DNA from: Nitrosopelagicus sp964511265 | GTDB taxonomy: Archaea > Thermoproteota > Nitrososphaeria > Nitrososphaerales > Nitrosopumilaceae | Assembly: GCA_964511265.1 (NCBI GenBank) | Contig: CAZEES010000003.1 | Span: 1-64,000, forward strand | Direction of reading: 5' to 3' | Length of the DNA: 64,000 bases | Part shown: positions 51,546 to 60,825 of the stretch, piece after piece | Layout of the letters: every line of letters starts with the position of its first letter | How positions within the stretch are numbered: position 1 is the stretch's first letter | Position numbers and translations under genes: made by a program | The notes under the pieces: model-generated | Seen by the model: the letters and a program-made list of their open reading frames with translations, nothing else | The model's database searches: none | What the model was told of the DNA's origin: nothing

Positions 51546-51611
51546 GTTTATTTACAAAATTTGTATTTAATGCTAATTGGGTACATAGATCACATGGGGC
51601 TATAGTGTTTT

Positions 51612-52529
51612 TTATTGTAAAAGCAGACTTAAAATTGCTGCACGAGTAAATTTTCCATACTCAGCCTGCTTGAAGTATTTTGCTTGTTTTTTAGAATCAA
51701 CATCAGTAGAAATTTCATCAATTCTTGGAAGCGGGTGAAGTAAAATTGCATCTTCTTTCATTTTGTTTACAACATCTTGTCCAATTACATAACTGCCCTT
51801 AACTTTGACATATTCTTCTTCATCTGGAAATCTTTCTTTTTGAATTCTTGTTACATACAAAACATCTAGATCCTCAATACATTCATCCAAGTTTTCAGAT
51901 TCTGTATATGATAGATTCTCTTTGAGATTGTATGTAGAGTCACTTCGAATTTTCAAAGACTCGGGTGAAATTAGATGGACATTAACATCATAGTTGCATA
52001 ATCCATACAATAAAGAATAAACTGTTCGGCCATACTTGAGGTCACCAACAATTCCAATGTTTTTTCCATCAATGTTACCTAGTTCCTTTTTTATTGTGTA
52101 CAAGTCTTGAATTGCTTGTGTTGGATGTTCTTCTGTTCCACTACCTCCATTTATGACAGGTTTTGTAGATACTTCAGCAGCAAATTTACTGGAGCCATCT
52201 AGAGAATGACGCAGGACAATTGCATCAGTGTATCCAGACATTATTCTTACGGTGTCAGCTAAACTTTCACCTTTCTGAATGGATGATGATGATGCATCTG
52301 CGATTCCAAATGATGTTCCTCCAATCAAGGCCATTGCAGATTGAAAACTAAGTCTAGTTCTAGTACTTGGTTCAAAGAAGAGATAACCCAAGGTTTTGCC
52401 TCTAGCTAGCTCACGTCTTTGTTCTGCTTTCATTTCTATAATTTCATCAGTTTTAGTATAGATTTGTTCAAGATCGTCTTTTGACAAGTCTCGTATAGAG
52501 ATAATGTTATTTTGAGAAAAATTATTCAT
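51612..52529 (-). CDS. pyrB: Aspartate carbamoyltransferase catalytic subunit
   Basis: 305 residues. The carbamoyl-phosphate site is EPSTRTRLSFQSA, then HPTQAIQDLYT and LLHPLPR. It forms carbamoyl aspartate, the committed pyrimidine step. I prefer the ATG at 52529: a TATA-like GTATATC begins 30 bases upstream of it. The in-frame ATG at 52541 is only 18 bases from that box. It is divergent from pyrI, not co-linear as in bacterial pyrBI. Confidence 0.94.
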   Translation of the reverse strand: MNNFSQNNIISIRDLSKDDLEQIYTKTDEIIEMKAEQRRELARGKTLGYLFFEPSTRTRLSFQSAMALIGGTSFGIADASSSSIQKGESLADTVRIMSGYTDAIVLRHSLDGSSKFAAEVSTKPVINGGSGTEEHPTQAIQDLYTIKKELGNIDGKNIGIVGDLKYGRTVYSLLYGLCNYDVNVHLISPESLKIRSDSTYNLKENLSYTESENLDECIEDLDVLYVTRIQKERFPDEEEYVKVKGSYVIGQDVVNKMKEDAILLHPLPRIDEISTDVDSKKQAKYFKQAEYGKFTRAAILSLLLQ

Positions 52530-52540
52530 TCTTTGAATCA

Positions 52541-52559
52541 TATATAGTGGCAGATATAC
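52541..52559. promoter_or_regulatory. Overlapping divergent promoters of pyrB and pyrI
   Basis: TATATAG (52541-52547) begins 29 bases before the pyrI ATG on the plus strand. GTATATC on the minus strand (52553-52559) begins 30 bases before the pyrB ATG at 52529. Only 40 bases separate the two start codons, so the two initiation complexes would compete or be co-regulated. Confidence 0.55.
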
Positions 52560-52569
52560 AAACTATTCT

Positions 52570-53043
52570 ATGGAACAATCCGATTTGATAGTCAGGCGTA
52601 TCAAAGATGGCACAGTAATTGATCATATCAATGAAGGAAAAGGTCTCAAAGTACTAGAAGCACTAGAAATTGATGGTAGTCGTGGAAATGTCATAACCAT
52701 TGCTCTAAACATGCCTAGTGGAAAATTAAAGAAGAAAGACATGATAAAGGTAGAAGGCAGATTTTTAGAAGATGATGATACTAGTAAACTTGCAGTAATT
52801 GCACCATCATCGACTGTGAATATTATCAAGAATTACAAATTAGTTGAAAAAAGAAGAGTTTCACTTCCAAATGAGATTGACAGGATTTTTAGATGTTCAA
52901 ACCCCGATTGTATATCAAATAGCAGTGAACATATGGATTCAATTATGGATGTTATTGATAAAGAGAATCTAGTTCTGAAATGTAGATATTGTAGTAGAAT
53001 TTTAGATGTGAATAAAATTAATTACAAAAGACCAACAATTTAG
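52570..53043 (+). CDS. pyrI: Aspartate carbamoyltransferase regulatory subunit
   Basis: 157 residues. The N-terminal nucleotide-binding domain contains GTVIDHINEGKGLKVLEAL. The C-terminal zinc domain has CSNPDC and CRYC. It binds CTP/ATP and holds the catalytic trimers together, giving feedback control. It lies divergent from pyrB. Confidence 0.96.
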   Translation: MEQSDLIVRRIKDGTVIDHINEGKGLKVLEALEIDGSRGNVITIALNMPSGKLKKKDMIKVEGRFLEDDDTSKLAVIAPSSTVNIIKNYKLVEKRRVSLPNEIDRIFRCSNPDCISNSSEHMDSIMDVIDKENLVLKCRYCSRILDVNKINYKRPTI

Positions 53044-53047
53044 TTAA

Positions 53048-55123
53048 TTACGATTTTTTCTTTTTTACTAAATGTGGTTCTTCAGATTTGTATTGATTTT
53101 CAGTGAATCTTCTCATTGAACCGAAGGGTTTGAATGCACGTCCATTTCCTTTGTAGAATTTTGAGAAAAACTCCACATAGATCAGTCTAGATCCCTGGAT
53201 TCCGGGTTCAAACACTCCAATTATTATGTTGAATAGATGCCCGACAACTAAAATAATCGCTCCAAGAGCTGCCAACGGGAGTCCAATGTTAATTGATTTT
53301 AAGAAAATGTAATCAATAGTATGAGCAAGTATTACTGACGCAAGTAAGATTCCAACCAGTCGTGTATAAGAAAGAACGTGACTCACAATTGTAGCTAATT
53401 CCATTATTGCCATTGGACCTTGTCCAAGTATCATCATACCAACACCTCCAAAGATTAACCCATAGTATCCAAATGCCATAGGATTGACTTCAATAAGTCG
53501 CGGCCATGTCGGATTAATAGCATCGCCATTGATTAGAGCTAAACCAAGAAGGACAACTCCCCAAGCAAATGCTAACCAACCAGCTTTTCCAATTGCTTCT
53601 TTCTTGTCACCTTCTGCAATACATTGTATAATGCCAATGATAAGACCAAATGAAACAAAGCCAATTCCAATATAGCCAGCAATTAGCAAAAGTTTACTTG
53701 CATCATGAATAGGATCAAGAAATGCCTGTGAGGGTCGATTTAAGATCTCACCTGGTTCTGGAAAACCAGTAATACCAACACTTGCCAGATAATCAAAAAC
53801 GTAGCCATTTAGGTGAAAACCAAAGTGTAGATCAAAGATTACTCCTAAGATTATTCCTATTACACAGCCAGGAATCATTGCTTTTGCCAGTTTTACCATT
53901 TGCCGTTTCTTCAAAATATTCAACGCAAAACTACGTAATGGCTTTGGCATAATATTGAAATTACGTTTTCCTTTCTCTACACGCCTAATTACCCATAAAC
54001 AAACTAGAAGGATGACAAGACAATAACCAGTATCTCCAATCATTAGACCATAAAAGACTGGAAAGACTAGTGCGAACACCATAGTTGGATCAAATTCTTT
54101 GCTTTGCGGTAATGAATAAAATCGAATGAATGCTTCAAATAATCTGAATTTTGATGGGTTACTCATTAAAGTTGGAGGCATATCTTCAGTTTTCAGTTTG
54201 TAGATGGTTACACTGTCAGTAAATTTTTTTAATGTTGATTCAATCTGTTCAAGTTTTGATTTTGGAGCCCATCCTTCCATTGCAAATGCATCTTTTGTTG
54301 CACCAGAATTTGAAATTACTTCCAATTTTTTATTTTCAATTTGCAGTTGTTCTTCAATTTCGATTAGAGTGGCATAATGGCTTTCAGAGATTTTAGTTAA
54401 TTCTTTATTAATCTCATCTAGTCGTTGATTTTCTGATTGTAGTTTAGTTTTTAAATCTGTGATAATTTTATTTGGCTTACCATTCAAATTTGGTACAACT
54501 TCCATCTTTACATCATGTGTTTGGATAATATTTGCAAATTTATCTGATGGAATTGAGTTAAAGACTACTAAGATCAAGTGTGTAATTTTTTTTTCAGCCT
54601 TTGTGTAAAGCATAATGTCTTTCTTATGCACATCTATGGATTTCTTAAACTCCTCAAACTTGTCAGATTGGATTCTACCAAAATATGAGGTTGCAGATGT
54701 AAGTTTGAGAATCTTCAGATCTTCAGGAAAGAAGCTAAACTCCTCGACAAGTTTTAGATTATTCTCAGTATCTTTGATTTGAGTTAGGAGTGATTCTTTT
54801 TCCTTTTCAAAATTTGCTACAGATTCATCAATATCAATTGTACTCGCAATTTGCAAAACTTCATCAACAGAATCAAAGCGCTTTTTAGTAGACATTTTGG
54901 TTGAGGGCAATACCGTCAGTAATGCTCTAACACGAAGTAATTCGTCTGAAACATGTCGAGATAAATCATTATCACGCTCACTCTTTAAAATTGCTGAAAT
55001 ATCTTTTGATAATGGTTCTAATTGTAGAACTTCCATATCATGTAAAACAGATACAGTAGTTTGCTGGTTTTTTCGTAGACCCAGAATGGCTATTTTAGAC
55101 ATAGGAACTGGTCTTAGAACCAT
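53048..55123 (-). CDS. atpI: A/V-type ATP synthase subunit I (membrane stator a-subunit), set 1
   Basis: 691 residues. The N-terminal half (about 1-340) is soluble with long coiled coils. The C-terminal half has about seven membrane helices. FPVFYGLMIGDTGYCL and LSYTRLVGILLASVILAH are the conserved channel segments, the latter with the essential arginine. It forms the ion half-channels against the K ring and the peripheral-stalk collar. It is the last gene of set 1 and overlaps atpH by one base. Confidence 0.93.
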   Translation of the reverse strand: MVLRPVPMSKIAILGLRKNQQTTVSVLHDMEVLQLEPLSKDISAILKSERDNDLSRHVSDELLRVRALLTVLPSTKMSTKKRFDSVDEVLQIASTIDIDESVANFEKEKESLLTQIKDTENNLKLVEEFSFFPEDLKILKLTSATSYFGRIQSDKFEEFKKSIDVHKKDIMLYTKAEKKITHLILVVFNSIPSDKFANIIQTHDVKMEVVPNLNGKPNKIITDLKTKLQSENQRLDEINKELTKISESHYATLIEIEEQLQIENKKLEVISNSGATKDAFAMEGWAPKSKLEQIESTLKKFTDSVTIYKLKTEDMPPTLMSNPSKFRLFEAFIRFYSLPQSKEFDPTMVFALVFPVFYGLMIGDTGYCLVILLVCLWVIRRVEKGKRNFNIMPKPLRSFALNILKKRQMVKLAKAMIPGCVIGIILGVIFDLHFGFHLNGYVFDYLASVGITGFPEPGEILNRPSQAFLDPIHDASKLLLIAGYIGIGFVSFGLIIGIIQCIAEGDKKEAIGKAGWLAFAWGVVLLGLALINGDAINPTWPRLIEVNPMAFGYYGLIFGGVGMMILGQGPMAIMELATIVSHVLSYTRLVGILLASVILAHTIDYIFLKSINIGLPLAALGAIILVVGHLFNIIIGVFEPGIQGSRLIYVEFFSKFYKGNGRAFKPFGSMRRFTENQYKSEEPHLVKKKKS

Positions 55124-55452
55124 TATTCAACACCTTTTAACAAAATTTCTAGGATTTTCTTACTATTCTGTGCATGAATTTCTGAAGTAATATTTTCAGA
55201 TTTTGTCTTTGCATCTTCAATGAGAGTAGCTGTTTGAGAAGTTGCATTATTCCTTGCAGTCTCTATGCTAGAATCAACTAGTTCTTCACCTTGTTGTTTT
55301 GCAGATGTAATAGCACTTTCTAGATCAGATTGTAATTGATTAATTTCAGACTCAATTTTTTTTCTGTAATCTTCAATTTCTTTTTGTGCATTTTCTTCCA
55401 CTTTTTTGATTTTTTTCAGTGATTGTAAATAGTGTTCTTGATTTTCCAACAT
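55123..55452 (-). CDS. atpH: A/V-type ATP synthase subunit H (peripheral stalk), set 1
   Basis: 109 residues, one long coiled coil (LQSLKKIKKVEENAQKEIED, ESEINQLQSDLESAITSAKQ) ending in a short hydrophobic stretch. It pairs with subunit E to form the peripheral stalk. Its start overlaps the stop of the 43-residue gene by one base (TAATG) and its end overlaps atpI. Confidence 0.85.
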   Translation of the reverse strand: MLENQEHYLQSLKKIKKVEENAQKEIEDYRKKIESEINQLQSDLESAITSAKQQGEELVDSSIETARNNATSQTATLIEDAKTKSENITSEIHAQNSKKILEILLKGVE

Positions 55453-55583
55453 TATAATCCTCCAATGAAATCCTTTGCGAAGAAGAGTCCTAATCCTAGT
55501 GCAATTCCAATGTTTGCCATCTTAATTATTACTTTAATGTAATAGAATTTTTTTTGCTGTGCATTTGCAAAATCAGTCTGCAA
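55452..55583 (-). CDS. 43-residue single-span membrane protein in the ATPase operon
   Basis: The frame starts at a TTG (55583) that overlaps the atpD stop and ends in a TAA overlapping the atpH ATG. The product has a polar/basic N-terminus (QTDFANAQQKKFYYIKVIIK) and one hydrophobic helix (MANIGIALGLGLFFAKDF). Overlap at both ends with ATPase genes argues that it is real. It could be an accessory or stabilising membrane subunit, comparable in size to small accessory subunits of eukaryotic V-ATPase; this is inference. An ATG at residue 22 would give a 22-residue form. Confidence 0.5.
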   Translation of the reverse strand: MQTDFANAQQKKFYYIKVIIKMANIGIALGLGLFFAKDFIGGL

Positions 55584-56229
55584 TTATTTTTTCCTCCTCT
55601 TTTTCTCTTTCACCCATCTTTCGTTTTACAGTCTTAAGCATTGTGAAAGTATCGCGTTCCATTTCTTCCAATCTGAAAGTAATGAATTTTACTGCAGACT
55701 GTAAATTAGGAATAAACACATTTTCAATTGCGTTAGCCTTTCGCTTTGTTTTATCAATTTCGTAAAGAAGTTTACGCAATGTCGTTTCTTTTTCTGCTAC
55801 ATCTAATACAATTTTATGAACTTCTTGAAATGCCTTCATAGCTTCGCTAATTGATACAGGAATCTCTAAGAGATATTCTGTAAGAGCTTGTTCTCTTGTT
55901 CCTCCTTCTAATTTCGGAATACTAACTCCCATGACATTTTTTGGCATAATAAGTAATTTTTTTAGTTGAGGTATCTTCATGGCCTCATTTTCTAATCTCA
56001 TTTCTCCATCAAGCATCTCTGCCATTCTAATACTTTGATAGCCTTTTTTCAATTCAGATTGTAATTCACTTCGTAATCGTGATGATGCTTTACTAATGCT
56101 GAAAAATTCTAAAATCAATGCTTGGCGTTTTAGTTTTAATAGCTTCAGTCCTTTCTCTGCAATTTTGATTCGTCTTTTTGCACGCAGATATTCAAGCCGT
56201 GTTGGGCGAATATCAGAACCAGATGGAAT
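55573..56229 (-). CDS. atpD: A/V-type ATP synthase subunit D (central shaft), set 1, apparent AUU start
   Basis: About 218 residues, long antiparallel helices forming the rotor shaft. The conserved N-terminal TRLEYLRAKRRIKIAEKGLK is upstream of the first standard start codon (TTG 56118), which would give only 181 residues. Between the in-frame TGA (56244-56246) and that TTG there is no ATG, GTG or TTG. AGGAGG (56238-56243) sits 8 bases before an ATT at 56227-56229 that begins IPSGSDIRPTRLEY, so initiation at AUU is proposed. The AGG AGG also encodes the last two residues of AtpB. Expected D length is about 210. Confidence 0.85.
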   Translation of the reverse strand: MPSGSDIRPTRLEYLRAKRRIKIAEKGLKLLKLKRQALILEFFSISKASSRLRSELQSELKKGYQSIRMAEMLDGEMRLENEAMKIPQLKKLLIMPKNVMGVSIPKLEGGTREQALTEYLLEIPVSISEAMKAFQEVHKIVLDVAEKETTLRKLLYEIDKTKRKANAIENVFIPNLQSAVKFITFRLEEMERDTFTMLKTVKRKMGEREKEEEKIIAD

Positions 56230-56234
56230 TTTAA

Positions 56235-57644
56235 TTACCTCCTGTCATGTGATTTTTTCCACCACTGTGTATCAGATTTAGCATATTTTGCAATAAATTC
56301 TGGTTTGATTCTAGTAAGGTCAGATTCATCCAAGTCACTTAGTAATTCCCATCCTAATGCAAGTGTCTGTTCGATTGTGCGGTTTTCATCTATTCCTTGA
56401 TTGACAAATTTCTGTTCAAAGTTATTTGCTACATCAAGGAATTTTCTGTCCAAGTCACTTAATGCACCTTCGCCGACAATAGCAGCTAATGCACGTGCAT
56501 CTTTTCCTTGTGCATAAGCAGAATAAAGTTGGTCTGCTAGTTGCCTGTGATCTTCTCTTGTTCGTCCTTCACCTATACCTTGATTCATGAGCCGTGACAA
56601 ACTTGTTAAAACATCAACTGGCGGTTGAACGTTATTTCTATGCAATTCTCTACTCATTACTATCTGACCTTCTGTGATGTATCCAGTAAGATCTGGAATT
56701 GGGTGTGTGATGTCGTCAGCTGGCATTGTTAAAATTGGCAGTTGTGTAACTGAGCCTTTTCTACCCTTAATTTTTCCTGCACGTTCGTAAATGGAAGCTA
56801 AATCTGTGTATAGATAACCAGGATATCCTCTTCGACCGGGTACTTCTTCTCTAGCTGCAGAGATTTCTCTTAATGCTTCACAATAATTTGTCATGTCTGT
56901 CAAAATTACAAGAACATGCATCTCTTTTTCATATGCAAGATATTCTGCCGTAGTTAATGCCAATCTTGGAGTAAGAATTCTCTCCATTGAAGGATCAGAT
57001 GAGAGATTTAGAAACAAAACAGTTCTTTCTAGTGCACCACTTTCTTCAAATTGTTTTATGAAAAAGTTTGATTCCTCACTAGTGATTCCTATTGCTGCAA
57101 AGACCACAGAAAAGTTTTCTTCGGTTCCAAGAACTTTTGCTTGTCTTGCAATTTGTGATGCAAGAAGATTGTGTGGTAATCCTGATGCAGACATTATTGG
57201 AAGTTTTTGTCCGCGTACCAGAGTATTCATTCCGTCAATATTTGACACGCCAGTTTGAATGAATTCGGATGGTTCCTCTCTAGAATATGGATTTATTCCC
57301 GAGCCTACAAGATCATATTTTTCCTTAGAGATAATCTTTGGACCATTATCTCTTGGATTTCCAAGTCCATCAAAAACTCGTCCAAGCATTTCATCAGATA
57401 CTGCCAATGTTGCTGTTTCTCCAAGAAAAGTTGTTGAAGTGCCAGTAGTTGTTAAACCAAGTGTTTGACCAAATACCTGAACAATAGCTAGTCCTTGACT
57501 AGTATCCAACACTTGACCTTGTCTTCTTTCACCGTTTGGGAGTTTGATTTCTACCATCTCACCGTATGCTGCATCGTCAACACCTTTTACAAAGATTAAT
57601 GGTCCTGCCACTTTGTCAAGTGATTTGAATGAGACATTAGTCAT
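56235..57644 (-). CDS. atpB: A/V-type ATP synthase subunit B, set 1
   Basis: 469 residues from the ATG at 57644 (overlapping the atpA end by 8 bases). The non-catalytic nucleotide-binding subunit lacks a canonical Walker A. VRGQKLPIMSASGLPHN, LTDMTNYCEALREISAAREE and GYPGYLYTDLASIYERAG are characteristic. It alternates with A in the catalytic hexamer. A homologous but clearly different B gene (set 2) lies at the right edge of the window. Confidence 0.95.
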   Translation of the reverse strand: MTNVSFKSLDKVAGPLIFVKGVDDAAYGEMVEIKLPNGERRQGQVLDTSQGLAIVQVFGQTLGLTTTGTSTTFLGETATLAVSDEMLGRVFDGLGNPRDNGPKIISKEKYDLVGSGINPYSREEPSEFIQTGVSNIDGMNTLVRGQKLPIMSASGLPHNLLASQIARQAKVLGTEENFSVVFAAIGITSEESNFFIKQFEESGALERTVLFLNLSSDPSMERILTPRLALTTAEYLAYEKEMHVLVILTDMTNYCEALREISAAREEVPGRRGYPGYLYTDLASIYERAGKIKGRKGSVTQLPILTMPADDITHPIPDLTGYITEGQIVMSRELHRNNVQPPVDVLTSLSRLMNQGIGEGRTREDHRQLADQLYSAYAQGKDARALAAIVGEGALSDLDRKFLDVANNFEQKFVNQGIDENRTIEQTLALGWELLSDLDESDLTRIKPEFIAKYAKSDTQWWKKSHDRR

Positions 57645-59406
57645 TACCAGAAGCCTCCACAGATAGACTGCCAAATTCAGTTTTCATGGTAGATTTAATG
57701 TTATCAAGTAATTGTTCAAGCTCATCTTCTTTTGTCCATTTCATTTTTGGAATCATTTTTCTAGATTCAAGGGAGCTGATTTTTGCTGCAGTAATTCCTT
57801 TCTTTATACTTTCATCTGCTTTTTTACCAAATTCTATTATGGTAGATAGCATTTCTGATTGTTTCTTAATTGATGTGTAAGTATCAACTTCATCAAAGGA
57901 ATTTTGTTGTAAATAATCTTCTCTAATTGAACGAGCAGTATCTAAGATGCCTTTTTCTGGTTCAGGTAGTGCATCGTAACCAACTAGCTGCACAATTTCT
58001 TGCAGTTCTGATTCTTTTTGTAAGATATCAAGTGCGGTAGTTCTATTATCTATCCACTCCTTTGAAACATTGGTTCTGTACCAATCAGCCAAGTCATCAA
58101 CATACAGTGAGTAGCTAGTTAACCAATTGATTGATGGGAAATGTCTTCTAGATGCAAGACTAGCATCAAGTCCCCAGAATACACGTGTTACCCTCAATGT
58201 GTTTTGTGAAACAGGCTCGGAAAAGTCTCCGCCAGGTGGTGAAACTGCACCCACTAGAGATAAAGAACCTTGACGGTTTTCAGGAGAAATAACAATACTT
58301 TTTCCTCCACGCTCATAGAATTCAGCTAATCTTCTTCCCAGATATGCAGGATATCCTTCTTCTCCGGGCATTTCCTCTAATCTGCCTGAGATTTCTCTTA
58401 ATGCTTCTGCCCATCTTGAAGTACTATCAGCCATCAATGCAACACCATATCCCATGTCACGATAATATTCACCCATTGTAATTCCAGTGTAGACACTTGC
58501 TTCTCTTGCTGCTACTGGCATGTTACTTGTATTTGCAACTAGTATAGTTCGTTCCATTAGAGGTCTCTTTGTTTTTGGATCTTCTAATTTTGGAAATGAT
58601 GAAAGAACATCACACATTTCATTTCCTCTTTCTCCACAACCAACATAGACAATTACTTCACTGTCTGCCCATTTTGCAAGTTGTTGTTGAGTAACTGTTT
58701 TTCCACTTCCAAAAGGACCAGGTATAGCAGCGGTTCCACCTTTTGCAACTGGGAAAAATGTATCAATTACTCGTTGACCTGTAAGTAGTGGCTCTTCTGG
58801 AGGAAGTTTTCGAAGTACTGGTCTTGGAATTCTAACAGTCCACCAACTTGATAATCCAACATCTGTTGTTTTTCCATTCTTTACAGATGCAATGTTTTCA
58901 TTTACGTTGAATTGTCCTTCTGATATATCTCCAAGAGTTCCAGAGATGTTATGTGGGATCATAATTTTGTGTTTGATTAATGGTGTTTCTTGAACTTCAC
59001 CAATAATATCACCAGGTTCAACTTGATCACCATTCTTCTTAGTTGGAATGAATTCCCATTTTTTTGTCTGATCTAATGCAGGGATAACTTTTCCTCTACT
59101 AATGAAATCTCCACTTTCTTTTTGTAAGACATCTAATGGTCTTTGAATGCCGTCATAGATAGACGTCAATAATCCAGGACCTAATTGTAATGAAAGTGGT
59201 TTATTCGTATTGACGACTTTCTCGCCTGGTTTAAGACCAGTTGTATCTTCATAAACCTGAATCATTGCACTGTTTCCTTCTAGACGAATAATTTCACCAA
59301 CAAGACCCATTTCACCAATACGTACAATATCAAAAAGTTGAGCACCATCAAGATCTTTAGCTACTACAACAGGACCAGAAATTCTTGCAACAGTTGAGTC
59401 TACCAT
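57637..59406 (-). CDS. atpA: A/V-type ATP synthase catalytic subunit A, set 1
   Basis: 589 residues. Walker A GPFGSGKTVTQQ lies near residue 227, the catalytic-Glu segment GERGNEM follows, and ADSTSRWAEALREISGRLEE is the signature. The A-specific insert (about 115-185) is present. It hydrolyses or synthesises ATP at the cytoplasmic head. Gene order A-B follows F, as in euryarchaeal KECFABD operons. Confidence 0.97.
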   Translation of the reverse strand: MVDSTVARISGPVVVAKDLDGAQLFDIVRIGEMGLVGEIIRLEGNSAMIQVYEDTTGLKPGEKVVNTNKPLSLQLGPGLLTSIYDGIQRPLDVLQKESGDFISRGKVIPALDQTKKWEFIPTKKNGDQVEPGDIIGEVQETPLIKHKIMIPHNISGTLGDISEGQFNVNENIASVKNGKTTDVGLSSWWTVRIPRPVLRKLPPEEPLLTGQRVIDTFFPVAKGGTAAIPGPFGSGKTVTQQQLAKWADSEVIVYVGCGERGNEMCDVLSSFPKLEDPKTKRPLMERTILVANTSNMPVAAREASVYTGITMGEYYRDMGYGVALMADSTSRWAEALREISGRLEEMPGEEGYPAYLGRRLAEFYERGGKSIVISPENRQGSLSLVGAVSPPGGDFSEPVSQNTLRVTRVFWGLDASLASRRHFPSINWLTSYSLYVDDLADWYRTNVSKEWIDNRTTALDILQKESELQEIVQLVGYDALPEPEKGILDTARSIREDYLQQNSFDEVDTYTSIKKQSEMLSTIIEFGKKADESIKKGITAAKISSLESRKMIPKMKWTKEDELEQLLDNIKSTMKTEFGSLSVEASGND

Positions 59407-59413
59407 GATTTCA

Positions 59414-59764
59414 TCAACTTACCTCAATCTTAATCCCGAGTATTCGCTTTGCTAATGCAGCGATTGACTCTTCTTCTTTACTTTCCTTTTGAGATGGCAT
59501 AAACAAAACTAATGGTTCAATTGATTCTTCGATGCTTGACAAAAATGTTGTGGGGAGACTTGAACGGACAGAATCACTTGCTATGATCAAGCCAAATTCT
59601 CCAGATGAATAGAGTTCTTGAATTTTTTTACTTGCTTCATCATCATCTACAATGAAAGTGTCATCAATTCCAATTAGACGATAACCGATAACGAGTTCAC
59701 GATCTCCAACTATTGCTAATTTGCCAGAAGCATCTGAGATTTGTTTTGAAAGTTGCTCACTCAA
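59414..59764 (-). CDS. atpF: A/V-type ATP synthase subunit F, set 1
   Basis: 116 residues of the small Rossmann-like central-stalk subunit: IVGDRELVIGYRLIGIDDTF, then FGLIIASDSV and PLVLFMPSQ. It binds the D shaft. Seven bases before atpA and overlapping atpC by four. Confidence 0.92.
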   Translation of the reverse strand: MSEQLSKQISDASGKLAIVGDRELVIGYRLIGIDDTFIVDDDEASKKIQELYSSGEFGLIIASDSVRSSLPTTFLSSIEESIEPLVLFMPSQKESKEEESIAALAKRILGIKIEVS

Positions 59765-60825
59765 ATCAAAAGCATCTCCTTAATTTTATCTAATGATAGA
59801 TCATAACGTTTTCCATACGTTATTCTTTTTAGATTTTCATATTCATATTCGGCATGAAAAATGAAATAGAAAATTGTACCTATCGATAATGCTATGTTTC
59901 TTAGTTTTTTGACATAATTTGTGTTGATTAGTTTTGTAAGCTCTATTTCAAAAATTATCAAACTGTTTTCGGTTTTATATTGTTCAAGTGCTTCGTTTAG
60001 TTTGTAGTATGATTCTATTCTTCCGACAATTTCTGCAACATCTTTAGTTTCGTAAATATCAAGTAATTCTTTTGCAGGTATTCTTCCAATGTCTATCAGG
60101 TGTTCAGATAAAATTTCTTTGCCAATGTTTGACTCTTTTGCTTTTAGTAAATTTAGAATATTTTTCTTGTCAATTTCTGCACGAATCAATTCTCTAATGA
60201 CACCTTCATCCCCTTGAAAAAATTTTAGAGATTCTAAGAGTTTTTGATAGTATGCTTCATGTATTGCAGACATCATTGGTCCTAGATCACCTGTCTTTTG
60301 ATAATCATCTAGATGCTTCATTAGTATTGCACCATAATCATATTTTGCAAGCTTGTTTACAACTCCTTCAACACTTGTTTCAGATAGAATAATTTTGATT
60401 TCATCATGAGGAATTACGCCTGCTTCAATTCCTGCTGGCACATTTCTACTAGAGACTAACAGTGATTCAGTTTCAGTAATTGTTCTACCCATCATTTTTG
60501 AAGAAAGAATTAACTCAATGTTGTAGAGATCCCATTTTGAAAGAAAAGTTCTTACTGCATTTTTTCCACTAAATGGAACTGCTTCTAAAATGATTTTATT
60601 TGTTTCAACAAGATGACGATTGAAAGCTACTTCCAAAAGTTCTGCACCACTAAACGTTGATGCTGCTTTTTTGATCTCTTGACCATACCATGTAGATTCC
60701 AATTGCTTTGTCATATCATTGATATCATTTGCCTTGAGAAGATTTTGTAAGACATCTTCAGATAAAAAATTAATTGAGATTGATTGCAGTCGCCCAAATG
60801 AAGATGAGTATTGCGATGTACCCAT
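59761..60825 (-). CDS. atpC: A/V-type ATP synthase subunit C (d-type rotor adaptor), set 1
   Basis: 354 residues, all helical, in the three-lobed V-ATPase subunit d/C family. NIELILSSKMMGRTITE and ELIRAEIDKKNILNLLKAKE are characteristic repeats. It couples the central shaft to the K ring. Its start shares a base with the atpE stop. Confidence 0.92.
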   Translation of the reverse strand: MGTSQYSSSFGRLQSISINFLSEDVLQNLLKANDINDMTKQLESTWYGQEIKKAASTFSGAELLEVAFNRHLVETNKIILEAVPFSGKNAVRTFLSKWDLYNIELILSSKMMGRTITETESLLVSSRNVPAGIEAGVIPHDEIKIILSETSVEGVVNKLAKYDYGAILMKHLDDYQKTGDLGPMMSAIHEAYYQKLLESLKFFQGDEGVIRELIRAEIDKKNILNLLKAKESNIGKEILSEHLIDIGRIPAKELLDIYETKDVAEIVGRIESYYKLNEALEQYKTENSLIIFEIELTKLINTNYVKKLRNIALSIGTIFYFIFHAEYEYENLKRITYGKRYDLSLDKIKEMLLI

